Shown: piece after piece, positions 45,458 through 56,801 of the stretch
Position numbering within the stretch: the first letter of the stretch is position 1
Layout: the number at the start of each line of letters is the position of its first letter
Source: Paraplanobispora siamensis
GTDB lineage: Bacteria; Actinomycetota; Actinomycetes; Streptosporangiales; Streptosporangiaceae
Assembly: GCF_016863175.1 (NCBI RefSeq)
Contig: NZ_BOOJ01000027.1
Location: forward strand, 274,888 to 338,887
Reading direction: 5' to 3'
DNA: 64,000 nucleotides
The notes under the pieces: model-generated
Seen by the model: only the letters and a program-made list of their open reading frames with translations
The model's database searches: none
Told to the model about the DNA's origin: nothing
Made by a program: the position numbers and the translations under genes

Positions 45458-47190
45458 TAGCGCTCCAGGAGGTGTTCTCGGCCGTTCGCGACGAACTCGT
45501 TCTCGATCTGCTTGACGTCTTCCGGGGTCAGCCGGCGCCAGTCCGGTTCGCGGGGCGGGCGCCACCAGACGGGGTCGCCGGTCCGCCACGCCTCCGCCAC
45601 CAGCAGGCGCTTGACGACCTTGTGGGAGGGGGTCTGGGGAAGCTCGGCGCTGACGCGGACGTAGCGGGGCAGGGCCTTGCGGCTCAGGTCCGCGCGGGCG
45701 GCGAGGAACTCCGCGAACGCCGTCACCGCCTCCGCGTCCCATCCGCCGACGGCGTCGTCGCCGCCTCCCCCGGCTGAACGGGCTCCCCCGGCTGAACGGG
45801 CTCCCCCGGTTCCGGCGGGCGGCTCCGGGACGACGGCGACCATGACCTGGTCCCCGGCCTCGGCGTCGGGCACGGGGTAGACGGCAGCCTCCACCACCCC
45901 GGGGAACTCGCGGACCGCCGACTCGATCGGGGCCACCGCGAGGTTCTCCCCGTCGACGCGGAGCCGCTCGGTGCCCCGCCCGGCGAAGAAGACGTAGCCG
46001 TTCTCGTCGGCGTAGGCCATGTCGCCCGACCAGAACGCCCCGTCGCGGACCCGCTCCCGGTCGGCCTCGGGGTCGTTGTAGTAGCCGTCGAACAGGCCCA
46101 GGTCCCGGGTGTTGACCAGTTCCCCGATGGCCTCGTCCCCGTTGAGCAGCCTGCCGTTCTCGATGACCGCGGGCGGGCACCTGCCGCCCGCCGGGTCGCG
46201 GATCTCCACCCCCTCGGGGAGCCTGCCCAGGCAGCCGGGCGGGCCCGAGGGGTCGGGGGTGATCGCGATCGCCGTCTCGGTGGACCCGAAGGCGTCGATC
46301 ACGTAGCAGCCGAACCGCTCCCCGAAGCGCCTGGTCGCGGCGGCGCTCCCCTCGTTCCCGAAGGCGATCTTGAGGGTGTTGTCCCGGTCGCCGGGCGTCT
46401 CGGGGGTGGCCAGGACGTAGGACAGGGCCTTGCCGACGTAGTGCAGGTAGGTCGCGCCGTAGCGCCGCACGTCGTCCATCAGGCCCGAGGCCGAGAACCT
46501 CCGCCTGAGCACCAGCGCGGCCCCCGAGGCCACGGCGGGCGCGTAGGCCGCCATGATCGCACCCGAGTGGAACAGCGGCATCGAGCAGTAGACGACGTCC
46601 TGCGGCGACAGCAGCGCCGCCAGGTTCGTCCCCGGCACCGCGATCTTCCGCTGGGTGACCCGCACCGCCCGGGGCCGGCCCGAGGTCCCCGAGGTGAAGA
46701 TGAGCATCACGAGGTCGCCCGGCCCGGTCCCCTGCGGCGCCCCGGCGCGCCCGCCCTCCCCCGCGGGCGCCCGCAGGCCGGTGACCCGGGCGGCGAGGTC
46801 GGCGTAGCCGGGGTCGTTGAGGATGAGGTCGACGTCGGTGGCGTCGGCGTCCCCGGCCAGCTCGGCGACGCCCCGGGTCGGGTTGAGGGCGACGATCACG
46901 TGGCCGGACAGCGCGGCCCCGCCCAGCAGGAACAGCAGCTCCGGCACGTTGTCGAACAGCACGCCCACGTGCAGCGCCCGGCCGCCTCCGGCCTGCCCCT
47001 CCCCGGCCCGGCCGTCTCCATCCCGGCCCTTGCGGGCCAGGGCGTCCAGCCGGGCCGCGCGCTCCCGGCACTCCGCGACGTACTCACGCCAGCTCCACAC
47101 CCGGTCCTCGGACAGGAGGCCGGGCCGGTCGTCGCCGGCACGCCGTTCCAGCAGGTCCGCCAGTGTCTCCCCGGAGTCTTCCCGCGGCAT
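45457..47190 (-). CDS. Steroid-side-chain acyl-CoA synthetase (FadD17-like)
   Basis: 577-residue adenylate-forming ligase. P-loop LIFTSGTSGRPRAVRVTQRK, IDAFGSTETAIAITPD (A5-type motif), FWSGDMAYADENGYVFFAGR (A7/A8) and TPSHKVVKRLL with the late catalytic Lys. It activates a carboxylic side chain with ATP and CoA. First gene of the minus-strand steroid operon and closest to a KstR-type box. FadD17 and FadD19 are the nearest mycobacterial analogues by context; which chain length it takes is unknown. A repeated RSAGGARSAGG stretch lies near residue 460. Confidence 0.85.
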   Translation of the reverse strand: MPREDSGETLADLLERRAGDDRPGLLSEDRVWSWREYVAECRERAARLDALARKGRDGDGRAGEGQAGGGRALHVGVLFDNVPELLFLLGGAALSGHVIVALNPTRGVAELAGDADATDVDLILNDPGYADLAARVTGLRAPAGEGGRAGAPQGTGPGDLVMLIFTSGTSGRPRAVRVTQRKIAVPGTNLAALLSPQDVVYCSMPLFHSGAIMAAYAPAVASGAALVLRRRFSASGLMDDVRRYGATYLHYVGKALSYVLATPETPGDRDNTLKIAFGNEGSAAATRRFGERFGCYVIDAFGSTETAIAITPDPSGPPGCLGRLPEGVEIRDPAGGRCPPAVIENGRLLNGDEAIGELVNTRDLGLFDGYYNDPEADRERVRDGAFWSGDMAYADENGYVFFAGRGTERLRVDGENLAVAPIESAVREFPGVVEAAVYPVPDAEAGDQVMVAVVPEPPAGTGGARSAGGARSAGGGGDDAVGGWDAEAVTAFAEFLAARADLSRKALPRYVRVSAELPQTPSHKVVKRLLVAEAWRTGDPVWWRPPREPDWRRLTPEDVKQIENEFVANGREHLLER

Positions 47191-47230
47191 CGCGCCTCCC
47201 GGTGGGGGTGTTCAGGTCAGCCGCCCGCAA

Positions 47231-47248
47231 ACTAGAACGGATTCTAGT
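47231..47248. promoter_or_regulatory. KstR-type box before the steroid operon
   Basis: ACTAGAACGGATTCTAGT: perfect 7-bp arms around four bases. It fits TnnAACnnGTTnnA except for one base of the core (ATT for GTT). 41 bp upstream of the ligase start. Confidence 0.7.
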
Positions 47249-47368
47249 GTTTGTCCAGACTACGTCCGGAAGCAACAATCCAGAAGATGGTGTTATGAGG
47301 CATATGCCATGTAAACCAGCCTTCCTTGTGACTGATGAGTAACCAGCCGGAGTACTAAGAAATCAGAT

Positions 47369-47378
47369 AACGTGTTCT
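47369..47378. promoter_or_regulatory. KstR-type box before kstR
   Basis: AACGTGTTCT contains the AACnnGTT core; the outer T/A bases are not both kept. It probably serves autorepression and lies 107 bp before the chosen kstR start. Confidence 0.5.
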
Positions 47379-47484
47379 TATGCGCATCCCGCATGCCACC
47401 ACCGAGGCGCCCGCCACCCGGCGCCCCGCCGGCACGTCCGCCCCGAGCACCGCCGGACCGTCCACGATCAAGGGGGTCCCTGGC

Positions 47485-48096
47485 GTGCACAGCGAGACGA
47501 CGTCCACCGGCGCCCGCACGAGAAGCCAGCACCAGCGGCGCAAGCGCATCGTCCAGGCCGCGGCGGCGCTGGCCTCGCGCGGCGGCGTGGAGGCCATGCA
47601 GATGCGCACCGTCGCCGAGCGCGCCGGCGTCGCGCTCGGAACGCTCTACCGCTACTTCCCCTCCAAGATGGATCTCGTCGTCGCGGTGGTCGGCGAGGAG
47701 ATCGACCTCCTCGAGAGCAGCATCGAGCGCCGCCCGCCGAGCGCCACCACGCCCTCCGGCCGGGCCGTGGACGTCCTCATGCGCGCTACCCGGGGCCTCA
47801 TGCGCGAGCCCGAGCTGGCCGACGCGCTCATCCGCTCGCTGATCCTGGCCGAGGTGGAGACGCCCTTCGGCGACCGCATGACCGACCTGCTGCTGCGCGT
47901 CACCGCCGACGGCGTCACCGTGCGCACCGCCACCGAGGAGCAGTTCGCCCTCGTGGGCTCCCTGTCGAGCGTGTGGGTGCAGGAATTGCTGGAGATGCTG
48001 CGCGGGCGCCGCACCCACGAGCAGATCCAGCGCCGCATCGAGATCGCCGCCGCCCGCCTGCTCGCCGATTTCGACGCCCCTCCTTCCGCACCAAAA

Positions 48097-48099
<3 letters not shown>
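47485..48099 (+). CDS. kstR: KstR-like TetR-family repressor of steroid catabolism
   Basis: 204-residue TetR regulator closely following mycobacterial KstR in the DNA-binding region: QRRKRIVQAAAALASRGGVE, MQMRTVAERAGVALGTLYRY and FPSKMDLVVAVVGEEIDLLE, then TATEEQFALVGSLSSVWVQE and a C-terminal helix IEIAAARLLADFD. KstR is released by C27/C26 steroid CoA thioesters in known systems. GTG 47485 is favoured because AGGGGG lies 8 nt upstream and the length then matches the family; the in-frame ATG 47380 would add 35 residues and overlap the operator. Divergent from the steroid operon and upstream of the thiolase. Confidence 0.85.
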
Positions 48100-49392
<1,293 letters not shown>

Positions 49393-49409
49393 ACACTGGA
49401 GAACCCCTG

Positions 49410-50544
<1,135 letters not shown>

Positions 50545-50546
<2 letters not shown>

Positions 50547-50559
50547 ACATCCGATGTCT
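50545..50559. promoter_or_regulatory. FadR/GntR operator before the regulator gene
   Basis: AGACATCCGATGTCT: perfect 6-bp arms around CCG, 23 bp before the regulator start. The core ACATCCGATGT recurs, as its exact complement, before the fucose operon at 59056. Confidence 0.7.
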
Positions 50560-50582
50560 TAGCGAACCCGGGATGGTGAAGT

Positions 50583-51257
50583 GTGGCGGTCACCGACGCC
50601 GCTATCGACAAGATCAAGCAGATGATCCTCTCGGGTGAGCTCGCGCCGGGCAGCAGGCTGCCGAAGGAGGCCGACCTCGCCGAGCGGCTCGGGCTGTCGC
50701 GCAACTCCCTGCGCGAGGCCGTCCGGGCCCTGGCGCTGATCAACGTGCTGGACGTGCGCCAGGGTGACGGGACCTACGTGACCAGCCTGGAGCCGCGGCT
50801 GCTGCTGGACGCCATGTCCTTCGTGGTCGACTTCCACCAGGACGACACGGTGCTGCAGTTCTTCCAGGTACGGCGGATCCTGGAGCCCGCGGCCACCGCC
50901 ATGGCCGCGACCTCGATGACCGAGCCCGAGATCGACGAGCTGCGCGGGATCCTCTCCTCGCTGCCCGAGGATCCCAGCGTCGAGCAGCTCGTCGCCAACG
51001 ACCTGCGCTTCCACCAGCGCATCGCCGAGGGCTCGGGGAACGCGGTGCTGTGCTCGCTGCTGGAGAGCCTGTCGGGGCCAACCACCCGGGCCCGCATCTG
51101 GCGCGGCCTCACCCAGGAGAACGCCCTGGAGAAGACCCGCGAGCAGCACGCCGCGATCTGCGAGGCCATCGCCTCCCGCCAGCCGGAGGTCGCCCGGGCC
51201 TGGGCCACCGTCCACATCGCCGGCGTCGAGGAGTGGCTCCGCAACGCCCTGGCCTGA
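50583..51257 (+). CDS. FadR-subfamily GntR transcriptional regulator
   Basis: 224-residue regulator. The winged helix contains GSRLPKEADLAERLGLSRNS and LREAVRALALINVLDVRQGD; the FCD effector domain has FQVRRILEPAATAMAA, NDLRFHQRIAEGSGN and REQHAAICEAIASRQPEVAR, with the Asp/His residues that bind metal. Such proteins sense sugar acids or keto-acids. It converges on the fucose operon and shares an operator with it, so it most likely represses the operon until a pathway intermediate appears. GTG 50583; the ribosome site is weak. Confidence 0.87.
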   Translation: MAVTDAAIDKIKQMILSGELAPGSRLPKEADLAERLGLSRNSLREAVRALALINVLDVRQGDGTYVTSLEPRLLLDAMSFVVDFHQDDTVLQFFQVRRILEPAATAMAATSMTEPEIDELRGILSSLPEDPSVEQLVANDLRFHQRIAEGSGNAVLCSLLESLSGPTTRARIWRGLTQENALEKTREQHAAICEAIASRQPEVARAWATVHIAGVEEWLRNALA

Positions 51258-51341
51258 GCGCGTCCGGGCCGCCGCCGATCCGGTACGGCCTGCCGCCTCC
51301 GGGCCGCCCATCCGGTACGGCGGCCGCCGTACCGGGACCGG

Positions 51342-52274
51342 TCAGGCGGAGAGCAGGCCCTCGGCGGCGAGGTCGGCCCACAGGGCCTCGGGGGCGGGGC
51401 GGGCGGTCAGGGCGGCGTTTCGGGCGACCTCCTCGGCCGAGCGGGTCCCCACGACCACGGAGGCGACCGCCGGGTGGCGCAGCGGGAAGGCCAGCGCCGC
51501 CTGGGGCAGGGTGACGCCGTGGCGCTCGCAGACGGCGGCGATCCGGCGGGCGCGGGCCAGCAGGGAGCCGGGGGCGGGCGCGTAGTCGTAGGTGCCCGAC
51601 GGCTCGTGGGTGGCCAGCAGGCCGCTGTTGAAGACCCCGGCGGCCAGCACCCGGACGCCGCGCTCCAGGCACAGGGGCAGCAGCTCGCGCCCGCCCGACT
51701 GGTCGAGCAGCGTGTAGCGCCCGGCGAGCATGACCACGTCCACGTCGGTCTCCCGGACGAACCCGGCGAGCATCTCCCACTGGTTCATCCCCGCCCCGAT
51801 CGCCTTGACGACCCCCTGCTCGCGCAGCTCCGCCAGGGCCGGGTACGCCTCGGAGACGGCCTGCTCCCAGTGGTCGTCCGGGTCGTGGATCAGCGCGATG
51901 TCCACCGAGTCGAGGCCGAGGCGCTCCAGGCTCTCCTCCAGCGACCGCCGTACCCCCTCGCGCGAGTAGTCGCGCACCCGGCGCAGGTCCGCCGGGACGT
52001 CGAAGCCCTCGTCGTCCCGGCCGCCTCCGCCCGGGGAGGGCACGATCAGGCGTCCGACCTTCGTCGACAGGACGTAGGAGTCGCGGGGACGCCCGGCCAG
52101 CGCCGCGCCGAGCCGCCGCTCCGCCAGGCCGAGGCCGTAGTGCGGCGCGGTGTCGAACAGCCGGATCCCGGCGTCGAAGGCGGCATCGACCGCCGCCGTC
52201 GCCGTGGCGTCGTCCACCGCGGTGAACAGGTTGCCGATCGGGGCACCGCCGAAGCCGTACCTGCTGAGCTCCAC
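51342..52274 (-). CDS. Aldo/keto reductase, L-fucose (D-threo-aldose) 1-dehydrogenase-like
   Basis: 310-residue AKR. RYGFGGAPIGNLFTAVDDAT, LFDTAPHYGLGLAERRLGAA (catalytic Asp and Tyr) and YVLSTKVGRL (Lys) follow the D-threo-aldose 1-dehydrogenase pattern; IALIHDPDDHWEQAV supplies the active-site His. It should oxidise L-fucose to L-fuconolactone with NAD(P). Start chosen at GTG 52274 with GGAG 6 nt upstream; GTG 52298 is also open. Last gene of the minus-strand fucose operon, 31 bp after the permease. Confidence 0.8.
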   Translation of the reverse strand: MELSRYGFGGAPIGNLFTAVDDATATAAVDAAFDAGIRLFDTAPHYGLGLAERRLGAALAGRPRDSYVLSTKVGRLIVPSPGGGGRDDEGFDVPADLRRVRDYSREGVRRSLEESLERLGLDSVDIALIHDPDDHWEQAVSEAYPALAELREQGVVKAIGAGMNQWEMLAGFVRETDVDVVMLAGRYTLLDQSGGRELLPLCLERGVRVLAAGVFNSGLLATHEPSGTYDYAPAPGSLLARARRIAAVCERHGVTLPQAALAFPLRHPAVASVVVGTRSAEEVARNAALTARPAPEALWADLAAEGLLSA

Positions 52275-52305
52275 ACGCGCTCCATTCCACGCTTCCACGA
52301 GAACG

Positions 52306-53376
52306 TCAATCCTGTGCCTTACCCCCCGCGAGGCGGCTGATCATCAGCGCGACGAGGATGATCGAACCGTAGACGAGCTGCTTCCACTCGCCGGGCACGC
52401 CCTTGAGGGTCAGGATGTTCTCCACCAGGCCGATGACCAGCACACCGGTCAGGGCGCCCAGGATCGTGCCCTTGCCGCCGTCCATGCTGACGCCGCCGAT
52501 GACGGCCGCGGCGAAGGCCATGAAGATCCAGCCGACGCCCTGGTTGGCGCTGATGCCGCCCAGCCGGCCGGTCTCCAGCACGCCCGCGAGGGCGGCGATC
52601 ACACCGCCGATGACGAAGACGGCCCAGACGACCCGCTCCACCCGGATGCCGGCCGCGCGGGCGGCGTCGGCGTTGCCGCCGATGGCGTACAGCGCGCGGC
52701 CGGCCCGGAAGTAGCCGAGCGCGATGATGCCCGCGGCGAAGAACGCGCCGGTGATCCAGATGGCCGCCGGGATGCCCAGCCAGGTGGCGCTGCCCAGGTA
52801 GAGGAACGACTCGGGCAGCTCGAACAGGCTCTTGCCCTGGGTCAGGCCGAGCTGGAGGCCGTGCACGACGATCATCATGGCCAGCGTGACGATGAAGGCC
52901 GACAGCTGGAAGCGCATGATCAGGAAACCGTTGAACGCGCCGACCAGGCCGCCGATGAGCAGGCAGAGCGGGATCGCCAGCACCGCGGGCAGCTCCAGGC
53001 CGAACCCGCCGGCCGCCGTCGGGATCACCAGCATCACGCCCACGGCGGGCGCCATGCCGACGGTGGACTCCAGCGACAGGTCGAACTTGCCCGCGATGAG
53101 GATCAGCGCCTCGGCGAGCACCACCAGCGCCAGCGCCGACTGCTGCTGGAGCACGTTCGTCAGGTTGCCGGGGGTGAGGAAGATCGGATCGACGAACGAT
53201 CCGGCGACCAGCAGGACGATGATCACCGGGACCAGCGTGAGGTCCCGGAAGCGGCCCAGGCGCAACCCGCGCCGCGCGGGCACGGCGCCGGCCTCGGCCA
53301 GGGGTGGGGAGGTCCGCGTCGCGTTCACAGGACGGGTCCGGTTCATGGGGGCTCTCCCGGCAGTCGGGCGTGTCAT
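52306..53376 (-). CDS. Ribose/fucose-type sugar ABC transporter permease
   Basis: 356-residue RbsC-like permease of eight to ten helices: AEALILIAGKFDLSLESTVG is the family signature loop, GGNADAARAAGIRVERV the conserved cytoplasmic loop. ATG 53376 overlaps the ATPase stop (ATGA), whereas ATG 53346 has a better ribosome site (GGGAGAG); the first 30 residues are not membrane-spanning either way. Partner of the next two genes. Confidence 0.87.
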   Translation of the reverse strand: MTRPTAGRAPMNRTRPVNATRTSPPLAEAGAVPARRGLRLGRFRDLTLVPVIIVLLVAGSFVDPIFLTPGNLTNVLQQQSALALVVLAEALILIAGKFDLSLESTVGMAPAVGVMLVIPTAAGGFGLELPAVLAIPLCLLIGGLVGAFNGFLIMRFQLSAFIVTLAMMIVVHGLQLGLTQGKSLFELPESFLYLGSATWLGIPAAIWITGAFFAAGIIALGYFRAGRALYAIGGNADAARAAGIRVERVVWAVFVIGGVIAALAGVLETGRLGGISANQGVGWIFMAFAAAVIGGVSMDGGKGTILGALTGVLVIGLVENILTLKGVPGEWKQLVYGSIILVALMISRLAGGKAQD

Positions 53377-54893
53377 CGGTTCTCGATACCTTCCATGGCC
53401 GCCACCAGCTCGGTGTCGGTCCAGCCGCGCGGCACGTCCCTGACGATCCTGCCGTGGAACATGACCAGGACCCGGTCGCAGATCCGCAGGTCGTCCAGCT
53501 CGTCGGAGACCAGTACGGCCCCGGCCCCGCGGCCGGCCGCGTCCTCGACCGCGCCGAGGAGCGCGTGCTTGGCCTTCACGTCCACCCCGGCGGTCGGGTT
53601 GATCACCACGAGCGCCTTCGGGTCGTCGGCCAGCGCCCTGGCCAGCACGACCTTCTGGGCGTTGCCGCCGGACAGGTCCCCCACCGGCTGGTCGGGCCCG
53701 GTCGTCTTGATGTCCAGCTCGGCGATCATCCGCGCGCCGTGCTCGCGCCGGCGTGCCGGGGAGACCGCCCCGTAGCGGCCGAGCCTGCGGGCGATCGGCA
53801 TCGTGGCGTTCTCGGCGATCGACAGCAGGGGGACGAAGCCCTCGCGGTGCCGGTCCTGGGGGACGAAGCCCAGGCCCGCCTCCAGCGCGGCCGGGATGTC
53901 GCCCGGCCGGACCGCGGCGCCGCCGACGCTCACCGTGCCCGAGTCGGCCCTGCGCAGGCCCACCAGCGTCTCGGCCAGGCCGACCTTCCCGCTGCTGCCG
54001 GATCCGGCCAGGCCGACGACCTCGCCGGCCCTGACCTCCAGGTCGACCCCCTCGTAGCGGCCGGCGAGGGTGAGCCCGCGGGCGGCGAGCACCACGGGGG
54101 CCGAGGCGGGCACCGTACGGGACCGGTAGGCGTAGGCGGCGGTGGCCTCGCCGGTCATCGCGTCGACGAGCCGCTGGTGCGGCAGCTCGCCGACCGGGGC
54201 GGTGACGATGTGCCGGGCGTCGCGGAAGACCGAGACGCTCTGGCAGATCTCGTAGACCTCCTCCAGGTGGTGCGAGATGAACATCATCGTCACGCCCTGC
54301 TCGCGGAGCGCGCGCATGCGCTCGAAGAGCCGCTGGATGGCCGGGCCGTCGAGCTGGGCGGTGGGCTCGTCCAGGATGATGAACCGGGCGCCGAACGACA
54401 GGGCCCGGGCGATCTCCAGCAGCTGGCGCCGCTCGACGCCGAGGTCGCCGGCCATGGCCTCGGCGTCGACGGCCACGCCGTACTGCTCCAGCAGGTCCCT
54501 GGCCCGGGTCCGCAGCTCCCGCCACCTGATCGCGCCCCGCTCGGTCTGCCGGTTCAGGAAGAGGTTCTCCGCGACCGTCAGGCTGGGGATGATCGTCGAC
54601 TTCTGGTAGACGCAGGCCACCCGCCGCCGCCAGGCGTCCCGGTCGGCGAGCGGCGGCGCGGGCTCCCCGGCGAACCTGACCTCGCCCTCGTCGGGACGCT
54701 GCAGGCCCGTCAGGATCGACACCAGCGTGGACTTGCCCGCGCCGTTCCTGCCGACCAGCGCGTGGGTCTCCCCCTCGGCGATGGTGATGCCGGCGCCGTT
54801 CAGCGCGGTCGTCGGGCCGAAGCGCTTGACGATGTCACGGGCCTCGACGGCCGGGACGCCCCCGGCCGCCGACGCTTTTTCCTTAGATTTCAT
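53373..54893 (-). CDS. Sugar ABC transporter ATP-binding protein (two ABC domains)
   Basis: 506-residue RbsA/MglA-like ATPase with duplicated domains. Domain 1: Walker A GRNGAGKST, Walker B FIILDEPTAQLD; its signature is LGVERRQLLEIARAL. Domain 2: a degenerate Walker A GSGSSGKVGLAE, signature LSGGNAQKVVLARAL and ALVVINPTAGVDVKAK with Asn in place of the usual Asp-Glu. Asymmetric sites are usual for this class. ATG 54893 overlaps the binding-protein stop by one base. Confidence 0.9.
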   Translation of the reverse strand: MKSKEKASAAGGVPAVEARDIVKRFGPTTALNGAGITIAEGETHALVGRNGAGKSTLVSILTGLQRPDEGEVRFAGEPAPPLADRDAWRRRVACVYQKSTIIPSLTVAENLFLNRQTERGAIRWRELRTRARDLLEQYGVAVDAEAMAGDLGVERRQLLEIARALSFGARFIILDEPTAQLDGPAIQRLFERMRALREQGVTMMFISHHLEEVYEICQSVSVFRDARHIVTAPVGELPHQRLVDAMTGEATAAYAYRSRTVPASAPVVLAARGLTLAGRYEGVDLEVRAGEVVGLAGSGSSGKVGLAETLVGLRRADSGTVSVGGAAVRPGDIPAALEAGLGFVPQDRHREGFVPLLSIAENATMPIARRLGRYGAVSPARRREHGARMIAELDIKTTGPDQPVGDLSGGNAQKVVLARALADDPKALVVINPTAGVDVKAKHALLGAVEDAAGRGAGAVLVSDELDDLRICDRVLVMFHGRIVRDVPRGWTDTELVAAMEGIENR

Positions 54894-55948
54894 CACTTGA
54901 CCTGGTTGCCCCAGAGCTTGGGATCGTCCACGTTCTCCTTGGTCACCAGCGGGGCCGGGAGCTGGTCCTCCAGCCCGTTCGGCAGCTGGATGATCGTGCT
55001 GTCGTGGTCCGTCGGCCCCGGCTGGAAGGTCTTGCCCTCGACCGCGGCCTTGGCGTAGAAGAGCGCGTACTTGGCGTACAGGTCGGCGGGCTGGGAGACC
55101 GTGGCGTCGATCTCGCCCCTGCGGATCGCCTCGAACTCCTGCGGGATGCCGTCGTTGGAGATCACGAAGACGTGCTTGGGGTCCTCCGGGGGCACGATCA
55201 GGCCCTTGGCCTTGAGCACCTGCAGGGTCGGGGCCAGGTGGACGCCGCCCGCGTGCATGTAGACGCCCTTGATGTCCGGGTGCTGCTCCAGGCGGGTCTG
55301 CAGCATGGAGGCGGCCTTGGTGCCCTCCCACTCGGTGGGCTCCTCGAAGACCGTGATGCCGGGGAACTTCTCCTTCATGCACGAGCGGAACGCCTCGGCC
55401 CGGTCGCGGCCGTTGATCGACGACAGCGCGCCCATCAGCTGGACGACCTTGCCCTTGCCGCCGAGCTTCCCGCCGAGGAACTCGCACGCCTTGGTGCCGT
55501 AGGCCTTGTTGTCGGCCCGCACGACCATGAAGACCTTGCCCTTGTCCGGGCGGGTGTCGACGGAGACGACCGGGATGTTCTTGTTCTCGAGGTTCGAGAG
55601 CGTCGAGGCGATCGCGCCGGTGTCCTGCGGGGCCATGATGATCACCTTGGCGCCCTGGCCGACGAGGGCCTGGGTGTTGGCCACCAGCTTGGCCACGTCG
55701 TTCTGCGAGTTGGTCCCGGGCATCAGGTCGACGCCCAGCTCCTCGGCCATGTCCGGGACGTACTTGGTGTAGGAGTTCCAGAAGTCGGAGTCGGCGCGCG
55801 GGAAGTCGATCCCGACCTTGCCGCCGGCGGCCCCGGTCTCACCGGCGGACGTGGTCCCGCCGCCGGCGCTCTCCGACGTGCCGCACGCGGTGAGGGGGAG
55901 AGTGAGCGCGAGCAGCGCCGCGCCGGCCGCCGCGGTTCCGAGTTTCAT
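54893..55948 (-). CDS. Sugar-binding lipoprotein of ribose-type ABC transporter
   Basis: 351-residue periplasmic-binding-protein-I (RbsB-like) protein. ATG 55948 gives signal LLALTLPLTAC with lipobox Cys22 and has GAGG 8 nt upstream; ATG 55972 is less likely. The mature part shows VGIDFPRADSDFWNSYTKYV, VIIMAPQDTGAIASTL, PVVSVDTRPDKGK and VFVISNDGIPQEFEAIRRGE, the usual hinge and ligand segments. Context suggests L-fucose or another 6-deoxy-sugar. The 91-bp gap from the SDR is the largest inside the operon. Confidence 0.87.
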   Translation of the reverse strand: MKLGTAAAGAALLALTLPLTACGTSESAGGGTTSAGETGAAGGKVGIDFPRADSDFWNSYTKYVPDMAEELGVDLMPGTNSQNDVAKLVANTQALVGQGAKVIIMAPQDTGAIASTLSNLENKNIPVVSVDTRPDKGKVFMVVRADNKAYGTKACEFLGGKLGGKGKVVQLMGALSSINGRDRAEAFRSCMKEKFPGITVFEEPTEWEGTKAASMLQTRLEQHPDIKGVYMHAGGVHLAPTLQVLKAKGLIVPPEDPKHVFVISNDGIPQEFEAIRRGEIDATVSQPADLYAKYALFYAKAAVEGKTFQPGPTDHDSTIIQLPNGLEDQLPAPLVTKENVDDPKLWGNQVK

Positions 55949-56039
55949 GCCTTTTGCCTCGTTTCGAACCATATGGGGGGTGATTATTGCCTGACCAGTC
56001 GTCTCGGCCCGCGGGGGGACCGGTCACTCATCTCGTCCC

Positions 56040-56801
56040 TCACGGGGACACCGGTCGCGATCGGGGCCGGAGCCGGAGCCCCTGCATGCCCCCGTCCACG
56101 GCCAGGACCGTTCCGGTCGTGGAGGCCGCCAGCGGACCGGCCAGATAGGCGATCGCGGCGGCGGTCTCCTCCGCGCTGACCAGGCGGCCCATCGGCTGAC
56201 GGGCCTCCAGCGCCGCGCGCTCGGCGACCGGGTCCGGCGCCGCGTCCAGCAGCCGCTGCACCCACGGGGTGTCGGCGGTGCCGGGGTTGACGCAGTTGAC
56301 CCGGATGCCCTCGTGCACGTGGTCGGCGGCCATCGCGAGCGTGAGCGACTGCACGGCGCCCTTGGAGGCGCTGTAGAGCGCCCGCTGGGGCAGCCCCGCG
56401 GTGGCGGCGATCGAGCAGGTGTTGACGATCGCCGCGTGCCGGGAGCGGCGCAGGTACGGCAGGGCCGCCCTGGTCACCCGGACCATGCCCAGCACGTTGA
56501 CGTCCAGGACCCGCCGCCACTCCTCGTCGGGGTTGTCCTCCACCGTCCCGGCGGCGCCGATGCCGGCGTTGTTGATCAGGATGTCCAGCCCGCCCAGCCG
56601 TTCGGCCGCCGCGGCGACCGCCGTACGGACCTGCGCGTCGTCGGTGACGTCGGCCTTCAGCCCGACGAACGGCTCGCCGGGCGGGTCGAGGTCCAGGCAG
56701 GCCACCGCCGCTCCGCGTCCGGCCAGCAGGGTCGCGGTGGCCAGGCCGATCCCGGAGCCGCCTCCGGTGACCAGCGCGCGCAGGCCGTCGAACTCAGTCA
56801 T
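56040..56801 (-). CDS. Short-chain dehydrogenase, probable 2-keto-3-deoxy-L-fuconate dehydrogenase
   Basis: 253-residue classical [18 protein letters not shown] (cofactor), [15 protein letters not shown] (NNAG), [11 protein letters not shown] (Ser), [11 protein letters not shown] (Tyr-x3-Lys). ATG 56801 overlaps the fuconate dehydratase stop by 8 bp. In the non-phosphorylating L-fucose route an SDR oxidises 2-keto-3-deoxy-L-fuconate to the 2,4-diketo acid that the FAH hydrolase then splits, and this gene lies next to both partners. It could instead be the L-fucose dehydrogenase. Confidence 0.82.
   Translation of the reverse strand: MTEFDGLRALVTGGGSGIGLATATLLAGRGAAVACLDLDPPGEPFVGLKADVTDDAQVRTAVAAAAERLGGLDILINNAGIGAAGTVEDNPDEEWRRVLDVNVLGMVRVTRAALPYLRRSRHAAIVNTCSIAATAGLPQRALYSASKGAVQSLTLAMAADHVHEGIRVNCVNPGTADTPWVQRLLDAAPDPVAERAALEARQPMGRLVSAEETAAAIAYLAGPLAASTTGTVLAVDGGMQGLRLRPRSRPVSP

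Noticed and set aside
44291..47071. 926-codon minus-strand frame that would fuse the ChsE1 dehydrogenase to a long upstream part
   Set aside because: The upstream part is the wrong frame of the acyl-CoA ligase gene, which has all its motifs in its own frame; ChsE1 begins at GTG 45457.
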